Below are positions 35,201 through 46,500 of a DNA stretch of 64,000 nucleotides, piece by piece. Made by a program: the position numbers and the translations under genes. This DNA comes from Pseudisothecium myosuroides. Its lineage: Eukaryota; Streptophyta; Bryopsida; Hypnales; Lembophyllaceae. Every line of letters begins with the position of its first letter. The stretch's first letter is position 1. The notes beneath the pieces are model-generated. The model was not told where the DNA came from, did no database searches, and was given only the letters and a program-made list of their open reading frames with translations. The stretch covers positions 31,266,224-31,330,223 of the forward strand of contig OX637287.1 in assembly GCA_951799445.1 (NCBI GenBank). The letters are read 5' to 3'.

Positions 35201-37477
35201 TCAATTTCAGGACAAACGGCCGCTCCTGAATTTGATTCACACTTCACAGATTTTTATCCCCTAAATGCACGGCACAACCTCAACACTAGAATTCTTTATT
35301 ATATATACCGCATCACTGATTCATGAGTGAAAGAACATTCTTACTTCTTTCCATTGATTCTGTACGGTACTATGAAGGCCGAAATTGAATTTTCGTATAT
35401 TCTCAGGGGTCATGTATCCTCACACCATTCTCAAGATGACATGTGGCACTTTTTTCAAAATTGAATTAATTTATAACCAAATATAGCCTTTGCATAGGGT
35501 AGTATTTGAGGCACTTTACCTACCTCCAATAATATTTACATATTGTATTGTGACTTATGCTTTGACAGAGGTTCCATCCAATGACAAGGCACATGACAAT
35601 ACTATCAAGAAATTCAGTATTGTAATCTACTACAATTGGTTATACTTAATACTATAGACTATATCTCATGATTTTATTTGAAGCTTCCTCAATGAATATT
35701 AATTAGATGAAATGCACTTTTGACAATATTCAACATCCAGGTGGATCACTCACTCTTTTTTGGGAAGAATTGAAATACTCAATCCATTAAGCAAGTGTGT
35801 ATGGTTGTTTTCATGGTGCCACATAGGATGTTTTAACATTGTCACATACGATATGTTTTAACTCTGATATCATTCTTGTCTCTTTAGTGTTTCAGAATTT
35901 TTACTATGTTCGGCACCCTAAATGCTCGTTCTTTCCATTATAGCTCATGTGGGAGATATTCTTACAGTTGGCGGTGTTGAACTTGCAAGGTTCTCACTTT
36001 CTCTATGACAACGGGGGCAAACCCTAAGGCTTTCCTAGATGTAAGTTTTTTTGCCAACCATTATAAACCATTGTATTGATGACTTATTTCCAATCTTGTG
36101 TGAGGAGGTTTTATTAGTAGATGTGAAATGGTAGTGTTGGTCAAATCTTGGGAGCTTCTTGCGGCTTAGATGTTTTCATATCTATTGTCTGTTTATATCA
36201 CTAAAAGGGGTTGAATTGTCTGTATACTCAGATCTGCTTTAATTTTAAAACTGGGGGTATTGAAAATATTGTCTATGATGTTGTTTAAATGTTTTCAATG
36301 TACATGCTTGTTGTTGATTTTGTTATTCAGGTCGTGCTGTTTGTGATGGAAATTTGATGCTTAAACTCATTCAATGTAGGCCCTGAGTTTGCTTGTAGTT
36401 CCTAGCTTCAGACAACCCTTCCCACTATTGCTGATGAAAAAGAGACTCTCATTGAGGTATGCATATTTTTCCAACCATGCTTGACGTGTTTAATTATTCA
36501 ATATCTTCAAATATAAAACATTACAAGACTAACGAGCATGGCATGTTTGTATATGTAGGAAGATGAATTTTTTTGATAATGAGTTGTCGTTCACCTAAAT
36601 ATCATATGATTCACCTTCTTTGTCCTCATTCTCCTTTGATCAATTAGTCGCTTTGTGGTAATATTATCTCTAGTGATTAATATTTGACTATGTATATGGA
36701 CTACATGCTGCTTTTAGGGCTTTGTGAGTAGATTTACTGGTTATCTTGGATCATGATATATGCAGTGGTGGGTGTAATTGCAAAATTTGTGTTGATAAGA
36801 TTTTTTAATCCTTCATGAGGAAAGTGTTGGAAGCTACCTGTACAGTTTGTTTTGCTAGTAGTCACAATTTGGAATTTGTGGTAATTGCTTACGTCCAGTT
36901 CTTTGAATCTCTTTGTAGGTTCTTCCAACAAAGATCTCAACGTTGTTAGAGTTCTCAAATGTGGAATTGATATTTTATTAGCAAACTAGAAGGCCACATC
37001 CAGAGAGATGTTGAAAATGACGTGGAGATTCTGTTTTAGTTCAAATATTGGTCGGAGTACATTCTAGCCCAAAATAGTGAAGCTTCGGTACAATAGGTTA
37101 AATAGAAGGGAATTTATACTCTTGAATGTAGGACAATAAGCCTAACTAGTAGTTATGCTTATTAGTTAATTAGTTTGAGATTGAAACATTTAGTTAGGCT
37201 CGTTAGTGAATGCTAATTTTCCACCATGTAGAATTGTTTTTTTATTTAATGATAATACAAATTTTTATCCAATTCATTTGTTGGAGATTTCAATTTCATC
37301 CATTTGTAATGTAACAAAAAATTCATCCATGAAAAAATGCGTCCATGCTCATTCATCCAAAATTATAATTACATCCATTGATAATGCAATTTTTCATCCA
37401 TATTCATCCATCCAAGATTTATAATTTCATTCGTTTAAAAACCAATTTATCATTCTTACTTCATCACGTTACACCAA
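35201..37477. other. Intergenic DNA with unassigned exon-like remnants
   Basis: Mostly AT-rich. Patches near 35945-36045 and 36325-36460 look like short exons bounded by GT-rich ends (for example a frame reading IADEKETLIE before GTATGC near 36459). They do not join into a longer frame and I do not recognise a family. They may be remains of a lost gene. From 37210 to 37440 there is low-complexity 'CATCCAT' sequence. Confidence 0.4.
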
Positions 37478-37485
37478 ATTTTTCT

Positions 37486-38024
37486 AAGGTTGTTATACTG
37501 GACGGAATGTTTGCCTGCCCGTCCGTCCCATTTGCCCGTCCGATGTAGTCAACGAGCAGCTGACTTTTTGTGTCAATAAAAATAGTCGACATGGACTTAC
37601 TTTACGAACACTTGGCTGAGTTTGGGCGCGGACGCAAGCCAGTTGGGCACGGACGCAGGCCAGTCGGGCATGGACGCAGGCCAGTCGGGCACGAACAAAA
37701 ATGTTCGCGCCCGTATCCACAGGTCTGCGCCTAGGCATACTAATTTTCCGCTTGGCTGAGTCCGCGCCCAGTGAAGGGAGTTTCCGCCCCCACTATACGT
37801 TCCTACTCCAACGTCCGCGCCCAGATTTCAACAGGGAATGCCAAGTTTACAAAGACCCGGCCACGCCACATATTGAAAGAAAATTTTCGGACAGGAAAAC
37901 ATTCTTGGGCAGATTTTTGCTGCCCGACCTGTCCAACACGTTCGAATCGTCTGTTTGTACGATATAGTTTGCTTGTCCATCCGGGATGTCCGGTGACCCT
38001 GACCCGTCCAATGTGACAACCCTG
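37486..38024. mobile_element. hAT-like TIR element, 539 bp
   Basis: Ends are inverted, AAGGTTGTTATACTGGACGG on the left and the complement of CAGGGTTGTCACATTGGACG on the right. The right form CAGGGTTGTCA is typical of hAT ends. The flanks ATTTTTCT (37478-37485) and ATTTTCCC (38025-38032) match at 6 of 8 positions, as an aged 8-bp duplication would. The interior is GC-rich and contains three imperfect tandem units of about 21 bp (GGACGCAGGCCAGTCGGGCA type, about 37630-37692). No transposase frame. Confidence 0.65.
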
Positions 38025-38195
38025 ATTTTCCCTGTGGATTCCCAATGATTTTTTTTCGGTATTTTAATGTAAATTCCCTGTGTTTCTCATTTTTTATTGT
38101 GAGAGAGAAAATTCCCGGTGTTACCTTTGGAACACTAGGAAACACCGGGAATTCTTCCTGTTTTTTCCAAGGAAAATTCAATATGAGCTCCCTGT

Positions 38196-38440
38196 GATGT
38201 TTTGAAAGTTATTGACTCAAGCATTGAATTTTGTGATTGGAATTCCATTGCGATTGGAACGAGTTCCATGTTGAATTGTTGGCCTAAGTGTTTTGATTAG
38301 GAACCTTATTATTAAGCCTGTGCGTAATTTGGCATGCATGAATGCTCTGCATATTTGCCTTAGAGCTGATCCAGCCATTAATATAGAATGTTCAAAATCT
38401 ATTTGTATGAGGAAGAATTCTATGTTCTTTTCTTTGCTTG
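38196..38440 (+). repeat. Direct repeat, copy 1 (partner 39096-39350)
   Basis: About 245 bp beginning TGTTTTGAAAGTTATTGACT recurs 900 bp downstream with scattered differences. The two copies enclose the CACTA-like element. Non-coding as far as can be seen. Confidence 0.8.
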
Positions 38441-38537
38441 AGTCATGCACTAAATCTTGTGATTGGAATTCCATTGTGATTGGAAAGAATTCCATGTTGA
38501 AATGTTTATAGGTGACTTAATTAAGTACCTATAGCTC

Positions 38538-38817
38538 CACTACAAGAAAACAATGTCCAAATTGACACGTCCTAATCAGCGAATTCAAAACTGGCTAAAT
38601 TTTGCTCAATTTCTACTTAATTTTTTTTGCCCTCAGTGTAAATTTAAAAAAAGTCTTCCAAAAATGAACATTTGGCTAAAAACCCTGAACCTGTTTTGAG
38701 ATCACTAGTCCTAATTGACTAAAATGTCCGAAATGACATAATTATGTCAAAAAAATGTCCAAATTGACAAAAAAATTGACAAAAAAATGTCCGAATTGAC
38801 ATTGCTCCCTTGTAGTG
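38538..38817. mobile_element. CACTA-like MITE, 280 bp
   Basis: Terminal repeats CACTACAAGAAAACAATGTC and the mirrored GACATTGCTCCCTTGTAGTG bound the element. GCTC occurs on both sides (38534-38537 and 38818-38821). CACTA elements normally leave 3-bp duplications, so the 4-bp match is slightly odd. The interior repeats 'AAATTGACA' and 'AAATGTCC' near both ends, as subterminal repeats of CACTA elements do. No transposase. Confidence 0.7.
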
Positions 38818-39095
38818 GCTCGCTCTTTTATGATTGGTGTGATTGTTGTACGTCCGCTTCCAGGATTCCTTTGAGGCCCAAAGTCCCTTTCCTGGACTAA
38901 GGTTGCGATAGTTGCTATATTCGCGTCCTTGATCTAAATGTATTTAGATTTTATAGGTTTCTATTTGGTGCCAATTGAGCATTTCCTCGGGTTCGCTAAT
39001 CAAGGTAGGTCTTCAAATTGCTTTGCTTTTGTTGTCGCTTCATGGATTGCGCTCATGTTCAGGGTAGGTTTCCGATCAAGGTGGATCAATTAGAA

Positions 39096-39350
39096 TGTTT
39101 TGAAAGTTATTGACTCAAGCATTGAATCTTGTGATTAGAATTCCATTGCAGTTGGAATGAGTTCCATGCTAAATTATTGGCCTAGGTCTCTTGATTAGGA
39201 ACCTTGTTATTAAGCTTGTGCGTAATTTGGCATGCATGAATGCTCTGCATATTTGCCTTGGAGCTTATCGAGCCATTGAGAAGCTAACGATGCTTTCAAT
39301 GTAGAATGTTCAAAATCTGTTTGTATGAAGAAGAGTTTTATGTTCTTTTC
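39096..39350 (+). repeat. Direct repeat, copy 2 (partner 38196-38440)
   Basis: Carries the same phrases as copy 1, including 'CTCTGCATATTTGCCTT' and 'TTTATGTTCTTTTCTTTG'-like end. It has a short internal insertion near 39275-39297 relative to copy 1. Confidence 0.8.
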
Positions 39351-39393
39351 TTTGGTGTCTTTATGCTGTTTTATGTTCTTCAAGTTGTAGGTC

Positions 39394-40145
39394 TCGATGG
39401 AGCCCGTGCCAGAGCCAGTGGTGCCTATGCTCGACAACAAGCGCAAGCATGTTAAAGTGGAAGTGCCCCCGGAAGTGCCGTAGCCCTCGGAGAAGAGGTC
39501 AAAGGCAGATATGTTATTTAACATGGTACTATAGAAAACTTACACCACTTTCTTTACTCAACTATAATTCCTGCTGACGTAGTCATGGTTTCTTGTGTTT
39601 TGGCTTTGACTATTTTCAAGAACTTGCTTTTAAGAATTTTAAGCTTCAATATCTAGAAGTCAGTAGGAAGATCTTGTCATTAACTTAGGTACTTTCTTTC
39701 TCCAGTTCCATTTCTAAGTAGTGAATTGCACGAGTACTGACCATTGTGCGTCATGCATGAGCACGCCCAATGAATGTGCATAGTCTTGCTGATACATGCT
39801 AAAATTGGTGTGCATTTTTTGTAGGAAGCAGCAAATGAACATGAAGATTACACAGACAAAGATGAAGAAGACACAGACAAAGACAAAGACAAAGAAGACT
39901 CATATGAAGACAACACAGACAAAGAGCAAGAGGACACAAACAAAGATGAGTAAGAAGAGTCAGTGGGATGATGCAGAAACAAACTCCTTCTATGAGTCAC
40001 TAGAGACCTTGGGCGTAACTTACAATATGATGACACTACTTTTGCCCAATAGGTCCAATGAGGTCAAACAAAAATTTTAGGAAGAAGACCAAAAAAAAAA
40101 CAATTGCATAAATGGAGCTTTCAACAAACACTTTGGACAAGTTAT
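39394..40145 (+). pseudogene. TFIIIB B'' (Bdp1)-like SANT fragment, interrupted
   Basis: In one plus-strand frame, after a Lys/Thr/Asp-rich low-complexity stretch (39835-39955), the sequence reads SQWDDAETNSFYESL, then MMTLLLPNRS and VKQKF. After an in-frame stop (40078-40080) the frame continues EEDQKKNN and GAFNKHFGQ. The order W-T-FYE-G-M-P-R-K-KF-EE is that of the SANT/Myb domain of Bdp1, the RNA polymerase III initiation factor subunit. A further short exon-like piece lies at 39394-39505 (frame starting MEPVPEPVVPMLDNKRK) but ends in a stop. No full Bdp1 gene can be assembled, so this is a broken or captured fragment. Confidence 0.55.
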
Positions 40146-41394
40146 TTACTAAAGTTCACAAGTGTATTCACTCAAGTTTTTTAAATGAATTTTTTTAATA
40201 GATTGGATTCTAACCATTTCACTTGTCTTGCAATGTTTAGATCCACAATCCATCCAACGCCGTATTGACCTTTCCAATAAGATGAGTGGTATTCTGCCTC
40301 CATGATACCATAACCAACACAAGTAGCAAGTTAGTCCAAGAACTTGTGCCATTTGTCTTTCAATCCCATTTGTCTTTCAACTCCAATGCGTTTCTTTTCT
40401 ATTATATTACTACTTTGGCACTTCATAAAAAATGAACAAAAAAGCCCTTACTCTAATGCCTGCCACCAACAAATTACAAGTTTTCTATTACGGAATCCAC
40501 TCATTACTTCAATAGATAAGGAACTGGTCTTGAAGAAGAATTACCAGGTAATGACATTGTCAAAATCAACCTATGGGTTATGCTCCGGAAGGAGATGATA
40601 ATTCATATATTAGACATTGCAAAAGACATGAATGGCCAAAAACTTACCTGCATCTGCTTCAAGAGCTGCCACTGGTATTGTTTGCAACACTAGTGCACAA
40701 TCGTTTTCATTTTCCTCGGGATTCAGCTTATCAAGAGACCATGATCCCAATTTTATACACAACTCCTACTTCCGGTCTACACAAGATGCAACAGCAATGT
40801 TGGGATCCTATCCAAAATTGCATATAAATGATTCAAGACCACCTTTCATCATCACAGGCCACGCAGTAATTTCACTTCCGACACTGCGGACAGCCCAAAC
40901 TATATTTGCATGACCTCATTACTCAAACAGAGAGCACCTGTTGTTGGTTCTATAGTCACGTCACAAAGCATAGTTATTGTGATTCAGAATATTTTCTAGT
41001 CTCATCTTCACTATCGATTAGAAGTTTTTTCAAGATTTGGAAGTGTATTAGCTTACAGCTTAATAATAAAGTCATGGATAAAAACGCAGTGTGTGACAAA
41101 CAAAGCAGCAAAAGATGCAAACATCCTGGTTTTGAACAATTAATACACACTTCCTATAAATCCTAAGATATTGATTTAGTATGTGTGCTTGACTCTTGAA
41201 GCTCAACAATAATGGTTTTGTAGGGCTAAATATTGCCAAAATTTAAACAATTTTTTTTATTTACCTCCAAGCTGTAGGAATTCCTTTTAGGTAATAGCAC
41301 CTAAAACTGTCAAAATAAGCATTTTAGAATGTATTTAATTTATAAATTGTCTAATTTCTTGTCTGATCTTGTTGGCTTGAGTCTAAAAGAGGTA
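40146..41394. other. Intergenic DNA
   Basis: AT-rich. Several short frames (for example 40344-40598, 40632-40913) overlap one another in different frames without domains or a consistent splice model. No gene is called. Confidence 0.4.
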
Positions 41395-41398
41395 TTAA

Positions 41399-42322
41399 CC
41401 CCTAAAGTTCTTTGACTATGTTCTCATCAAAAATGCTCCAAAACTGCCATTTCTAGTACAAGTACCAAATTTTTGAAAAAAATCATTTTTGGACACATGT
41501 AACCATAGGATCTTGTAGTATTCTGGTTTGAGAATTTGTGGAAAAAATTTCAGAAATTTCCATCGTGAGATTGGAATATATTAGCTTTTGAAGTGGCAAA
41601 AGTCCTTTTTTTGGCCCTGCGAAAAATCGGGCAGCTGCACTTCACAAGGTCAGATTATTATGAAAAAAATTCCAAAATGGTTGTGCTTCTTTGGATTCAT
41701 TCTTCAGAGCAAGTTGGCTATACGCTTGAAAATTTTCAGAATATTTGGAATTGTACAATATATAGGAAAAAAATAGTAAGTAGAAAGAAGTAGAGAATGG
41801 TTCAAAACACTAAATTGTTAAGAAGTTAATTATGGAATTGAAAAATGCCAATCGCAATGGTTGCAATGTTGTAATAAACAATCTACATCCTATAATTTTA
41901 TTTTTTTTGAAAAATATTGGAAATTGAGTGAAATAAACGACTTCAAAGTTTATTTTAGAGTAGAAAATCCATAATTGCCCACAAACTAAAAATCCTCATA
42001 ACGTTTGATTCATTGATCAGAATGGAATGATTAAAAGCTTTCCACGTATATATAAATCTAATAAACCAATTTCAAATTTTTATTTTTGAAAAAAGTAAAT
42101 TTTTTAGATCTACCTGGATTACCCGAGTTGACCAACAAACAACATATTAGGCCATAACTTTTGACTTGTATTTCCAAATGTCATGAAATTTGGTGGATAT
42201 GAAAGATATTCCTCATCCCCACCTTCTATAAAAATTTCAGCCCAAAATATGCAAATCTCCAATCACACGTACCTGCCCAAAAATTCTATGTTGCCAAAAA
42301 AGGCATGTTGGTCCTTTAGGGG
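41399..42322 (+). mobile_element. TTAA-family TIR element (copy 3, 924 bp)
   Basis: CCCCTAAAGTTC at the left and GGTCCTTTAGGGG at the right, with perfect TTAA on both sides (41395-41398 and 42323-42326). Length and interior agree with 796-1716, for example the phrases 'CAAAACTGCCATTTCTA' and 'GGGCAGGTACGTG' (in complement). Non-coding. It faces the inverted copy at 42734-43593 about 400 bp away. Confidence 0.88.
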
Positions 42323-42733
42323 TTAAATTCTATAAGTTTTCAAAGTATTGAACATAGAAGTAACCAAAATTGCTCCTAGGCTCTTATGAATAGCGACTGT
42401 AAATTTCAAATAGTAATTTGTTAGAATCAGATGTACAAATAGATTGCAACTAGGTTGAGTTACCATAATATTATTCAGTAGATATTGCAGTAGATATTTC
42501 TTACACTCAATACCAAGAGGTTGGATATTTTGCTTTTGTTAAATATTAGAACGCCAACCAACAATTCAAGTCTAATAGGAACAAGACCTACTTGCACCCC
42601 ATTGCATGAAAAAATTGACACAACTGTAAAAATATAAAAGAAAAGATCAACAAAAAACTTGAAAAATAGTCAAGCCATGTAATCATAAGAAAATAAGGAT
42701 AAAAATGTCTAATCATAGAACATTTTTGGTTAA

Positions 42734-43593
42734 CACCTAAAGCACTGAACATGCTTTTTTGAGAACATAGCGTTTTGGGGCAGCTCACTACAAGCGGAGT
42801 TTTCATTTTTTTCTTTGAAATTTTCACACAACATTTTCCCAAGGAGTAGCTTTAAGGCCCAACATATTTTCATAACTTTTGACTACATGGTTAAAAAGTT
42901 ATTGCAAGATATGTGATTTTCAATGCTCATCGAGCAGCTCAAAAAATTCTTAAAAAATCACTTTTAAAAAAAACAAAAATTTGAAATTGGTTATATATAT
43001 ATATGGAAAGCTTTTAATCATTCCATTTTGATTAATGAGATGAAGGTTATGAGGAATTTTAGTGTGCGGGTAGTAATGGTAATCTATTCTATAATAAACT
43101 TTGAAGTCCTTTATTTAACTCAATTTTCAATATTTTTGAAAAAAAATTAAAACATTGGGTGTAGATTGTTTATTACAACATTACAACCGTTGAAATTGAC
43201 ATTTTTCAATTCTATAACTAATAAGCGCTCACAATTTAGTGTTTTAAATCATTCTCTACTTCTTTCTACTTACTATTTTTTTCGTATATGTTGTACTGTA
43301 CAATTCCAAATGATTTGAAATTTTTCAAGCATGTAGCCAACTTTCCTTAAAGAATGCATTCAAAGGATAACCACCATTTTGGACCACTACAAGAGAAAGG
43401 GGTGTTTTAAGTGAGTTTTTAAGTATAGTCCTAGACATAAGATTTTAAGTAACAACCTTTAAGGAGATTTTCAGCAAAATTTTACTTAAAATACATGTGT
43501 CCAAAAATGTTCTTTTCTAAAATTTGGTACTTGTATTAGAAATGGCAGTTTTGGAGCGTTTTTGGTGAAAACATAGTCAAAAACCTTTAGGGG
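42734..43593 (-). mobile_element. TTAA-family TIR element (copy 4, inverted, 860 bp)
   Basis: Left end CACCTAAAGCAC and right end CAAAAACCTTTAGGGG, with TTAA on both sides (42730-42733 and 43594-43597). The interior is the reverse complement of much of 41399-42322. An alien segment at about 43384-43495 begins CACTACAAGAGAAAGGGG, a CACTA-like end, and replaces about 180 bp present in the partner. This makes the copy chimeric. Confidence 0.82.
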
Positions 43594-43597
43594 TTAA

Positions 43598-45338
43598 TAC
43601 CTTAAACACCAAGAGTATTCTAGATTTTCAAAATTAGAGATGTATTATAAAATTCAACTTAGAATAATAATTTAATGATGACTCTCAAACAATAGTTGTA
43701 AAATATGATTTATATATCATATCCATAAGGTTATATCAACTACAACACTGACCAATATTTTCCAATAAAATTTGAAGCTAAAAATTAAAAATTCCTTCTT
43801 GTAATTGATTCTAAGTCTAATTTATAAGGTTCATAAGAATTTTTTTCCTTAAGGGTGATTGCACAAAACACTTGTACTATGTTCTGTCACATATTGTGTG
43901 TTGATTAGTTTTTTGGCCATAACTTTTGTGTTTTGACTCCAAATGACTCAAAATTCATTGACAAGGTAGTTATGACTATAATCCACCTTGTCTAATTTTT
44001 TTGGAACTAATTAATTTTTTTTACTATTTAGCAATAGCCCCCAATTTTACATCACAAATGCCAAATTAGGGGGGGGTAGTACTATTTAATACCCATAAAA
44101 ACGAATTTGGAGCTGAAATTTAGAAAAGATGGTCTTTTAGTAGATTTGAATTTACAGTCTAAAGAAATTCTAAAAATACCTCATTTTATGTGGTGTAGAA
44201 GTCTACAAAATGAGCCTCTTTCTACTTGCATTTCAAAACATGTAAAAGATCATTTTGGTGGGTTTTTTGGTGAATGGCCATCTTCATAGAGTTGCTACAA
44301 ATGGCCTATTTTTTTTATTTTTTTTTATTTATTATTCTTATTTTCTCCTAATTAAAACATTGAAGTATTTATTTTCTTGAGATTTGGCACTTTTCTAGTT
44401 CTCCTACTTAGAGAATTTTTTAATGAATTTCCATTGGTGGTTACCTTCATCTTAAATGTGCAAACATTGACCATACTTTTTAAGTTTTTTAAAAATTAAA
44501 CTTCTAATTTTAAAGTACTCCAGAAAAAAATCATGAATGTTGTTGCAGAATGCAACAAATAGTACAGGTCTTCTGTGCAATCACCCTTAGAACCATCTTT
44601 ACAAAACTAGAAATGACCAAAAAGATGCTCATTAAAGTTGTAAATGCTGCAGTGGTGATGAAGAATTTTATGTTCTTTTTTAATCAAATAAACAAGTAAC
44701 ATTACCATAAATAATGTACGCTACAAGGCAAGACTTGGCAAAGGAAACAATAGGCAATGCTTAGTTATGTTTTCTCTTTTTATGCAAGCTTTGCTTTCAT
44801 TTTAAAAAAGTAAAAATTAGAATATGACAAACAAAAGGCCTGCATAGGAATAATAAAAGTATAAATTTCTTGGATTGTAACAAATTGATTATTAGGTTAT
44901 TAAAGTCAAGATGAATCATTTTAACATCTAAAACTTATCAAGTAAAACCATGCATCTTATACAAGGGAATATGTGACCATTTTGTAGCTTCTCATACATA
45001 AAAAAGGTACAATACATTTTTGCAAAATCATCTGCGGATATCCATTGTTCCATTTTTTATTGGTTGTATGCAAATTGGATCCGTGAATGAGTTTTCATCT
45101 ACATTTTGCATTTGCTTTCTATATCTATGGATGTAAAAAGCTTCATGACATAAGAGGAGTTTGTTTTTTGCACTGCCCACAAATGAAATAAAAACTTTAG
45201 TCCCATGCCACCTCCCTAGACCTCACGGAAATTCAGTCCACTTCAGCTTCAGATGGGGACTCATTTGCCCAGCCATAGGTCAAAGTGAATCAGCGTGAGC
45301 CCAATCCTAAATTAGGATCACCCATTTGTCTACTCTAA
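43598..45338. other. Intergenic DNA
   Basis: About 43611-43830 resembles part of the 20917-21509 element. Otherwise the region is AT-rich with short frames (44107-44289) that have no recognised domain. Confidence 0.45.
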
Positions 45339-45472
45339 GGGCCTCCTTCCATGTAAGTCGGGGGCCAGTCAAGCTCATCGATGATCAGTTAGATGGGAGT
45401 TGCAAAAAACCTGGACACCCCATCTGACCGATCATCTCTGAGCTTGACTGCCCCCGACTCACATAGAAGCCC
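45339..45472. mobile_element. Short foldback MITE, about 134 bp
   Basis: Two arms of about 55 bp are inverted: left arm starts GGGCCTCCTTCCATG and contains 'AGTCGGGGGCCAGTCAAGCT'; the right arm ends with the complement (CCCCCGACTCACATAGAAGCCC). The flanks CTCTAAG/TTCTAAA are only loosely similar, so the duplication is unsure. It would fold into a near-complete hairpin. Confidence 0.6.
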
Positions 45473-45580
45473 GTTCTAAAACCCTAAATCCTAAAAAACC
45501 TAAAGTCTAGTCCTAAACCCTTTTAGTGATCACTCTACAGATGCTACAAGTCAACGTTTCAACTAAGTTTAACTAAGTTA

Positions 45581-46086
45581 GAGCATTTGTAGTGGAACCG
45601 GTAAATTAATCCCTCTAAATATATTTCTAACTTTTGAATAGTATGTAATTAGAACTTGAAATTTATATCATTGGAAGCGCATTCAAAAGCACTTCAAGTA
45701 GGTACAAAAAATTTTGAATTTAGACATCGGACAACCACTTAAAAAGCAAGGTAAAAGTCTGAAATTATAGAGGTCTTGGCATATCCCAATTACCAATGCA
45801 AAATGTAGCCATTGACCCTCCACATTTGGCCACATTTGGAGGGTCAATGACCACATTTTGCATTGGTGATCGGGATAAGCCAAGACCACTATAATTTCAG
45901 ACTTTTACCTTGCTTTTGAAGTGGTTGTCCGACGTCTAAATTTGAAATTTTTTGTACCTACTTGAAGTGCTTTGGAATGCGCTTACAATGATATAAATTT
46001 CAAGTTCTAATTACATACCGTTCAAAAGTTAGAAACTGATACATTTAGAGGGATTAATTTCCCGGTCCCAGGCACTACGGATGCTC
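45581..46086. mobile_element. Harbinger-type foldback MITE, 506 bp, at the duplication breakpoint
   Basis: Nearly the whole element is one long inverted repeat (arms about 245 bp, centre near 45832) with ends GAGCATTTGTAGTGGAACCGG-like and complement. TTA is duplicated on both sides (45578-45580 and 46087-46089). Its right edge abuts the first base of the truncated YY1 copy. A transcript through it would form a long hairpin. Confidence 0.85.
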
Positions 46087-46089
46087 TTA

Positions 46090-46500
46090 GGTCGGTTCCG
46101 TCGGTTTCATATGCCCGGTTCCTATCGAGTGAGGGTTTACCGTCAGTCCATTTACTGCGAGATCGCTTGCAAGTGAAAGAAGTTGTCAAATCCTTCCCAG
46201 AGGAATCTTGTGTGCCGAAGGGAAGGTGTCACTATCGTTCCGTAAACGAGGATCTGAATTCCTCAACCGATCAGGGATACTCAGCTGTTTCGGGATTGAA
46301 CGACGGATTGTTTGTGGGTGATGAGGCTCCCTCAAAACGACGGATTGTACGTTCGTTTGCGAGCAACCTCGCTGCGGCTTGTAACTTACGCATGCACTGC
46401 TTACTGCAATTTTCTCCTGTAGTGCGCGCGTTGCAGAGTCGAGCAGGAGCTACCTATTACTTGCTGCTCTTACGCACTTGAATTTTGTGCGGGCTGCATT
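46090..46500 (+). pseudogene. Truncated YY1 3'-end copy
   Basis: Matches the last exon of the YY1 gene from about 17455 onward. Shared peptide pieces are LQVKEVVK, then NEDLNSSTDQGYSA and SGLNDGLFVGD. Everything upstream (fingers, AT-hooks, exons 1-6) is absent. After GDEAPS the frame diverges from the functional tail and the stop position is lost. Without a promoter or DNA-binding domain it is not expected to function. Confidence 0.85.
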
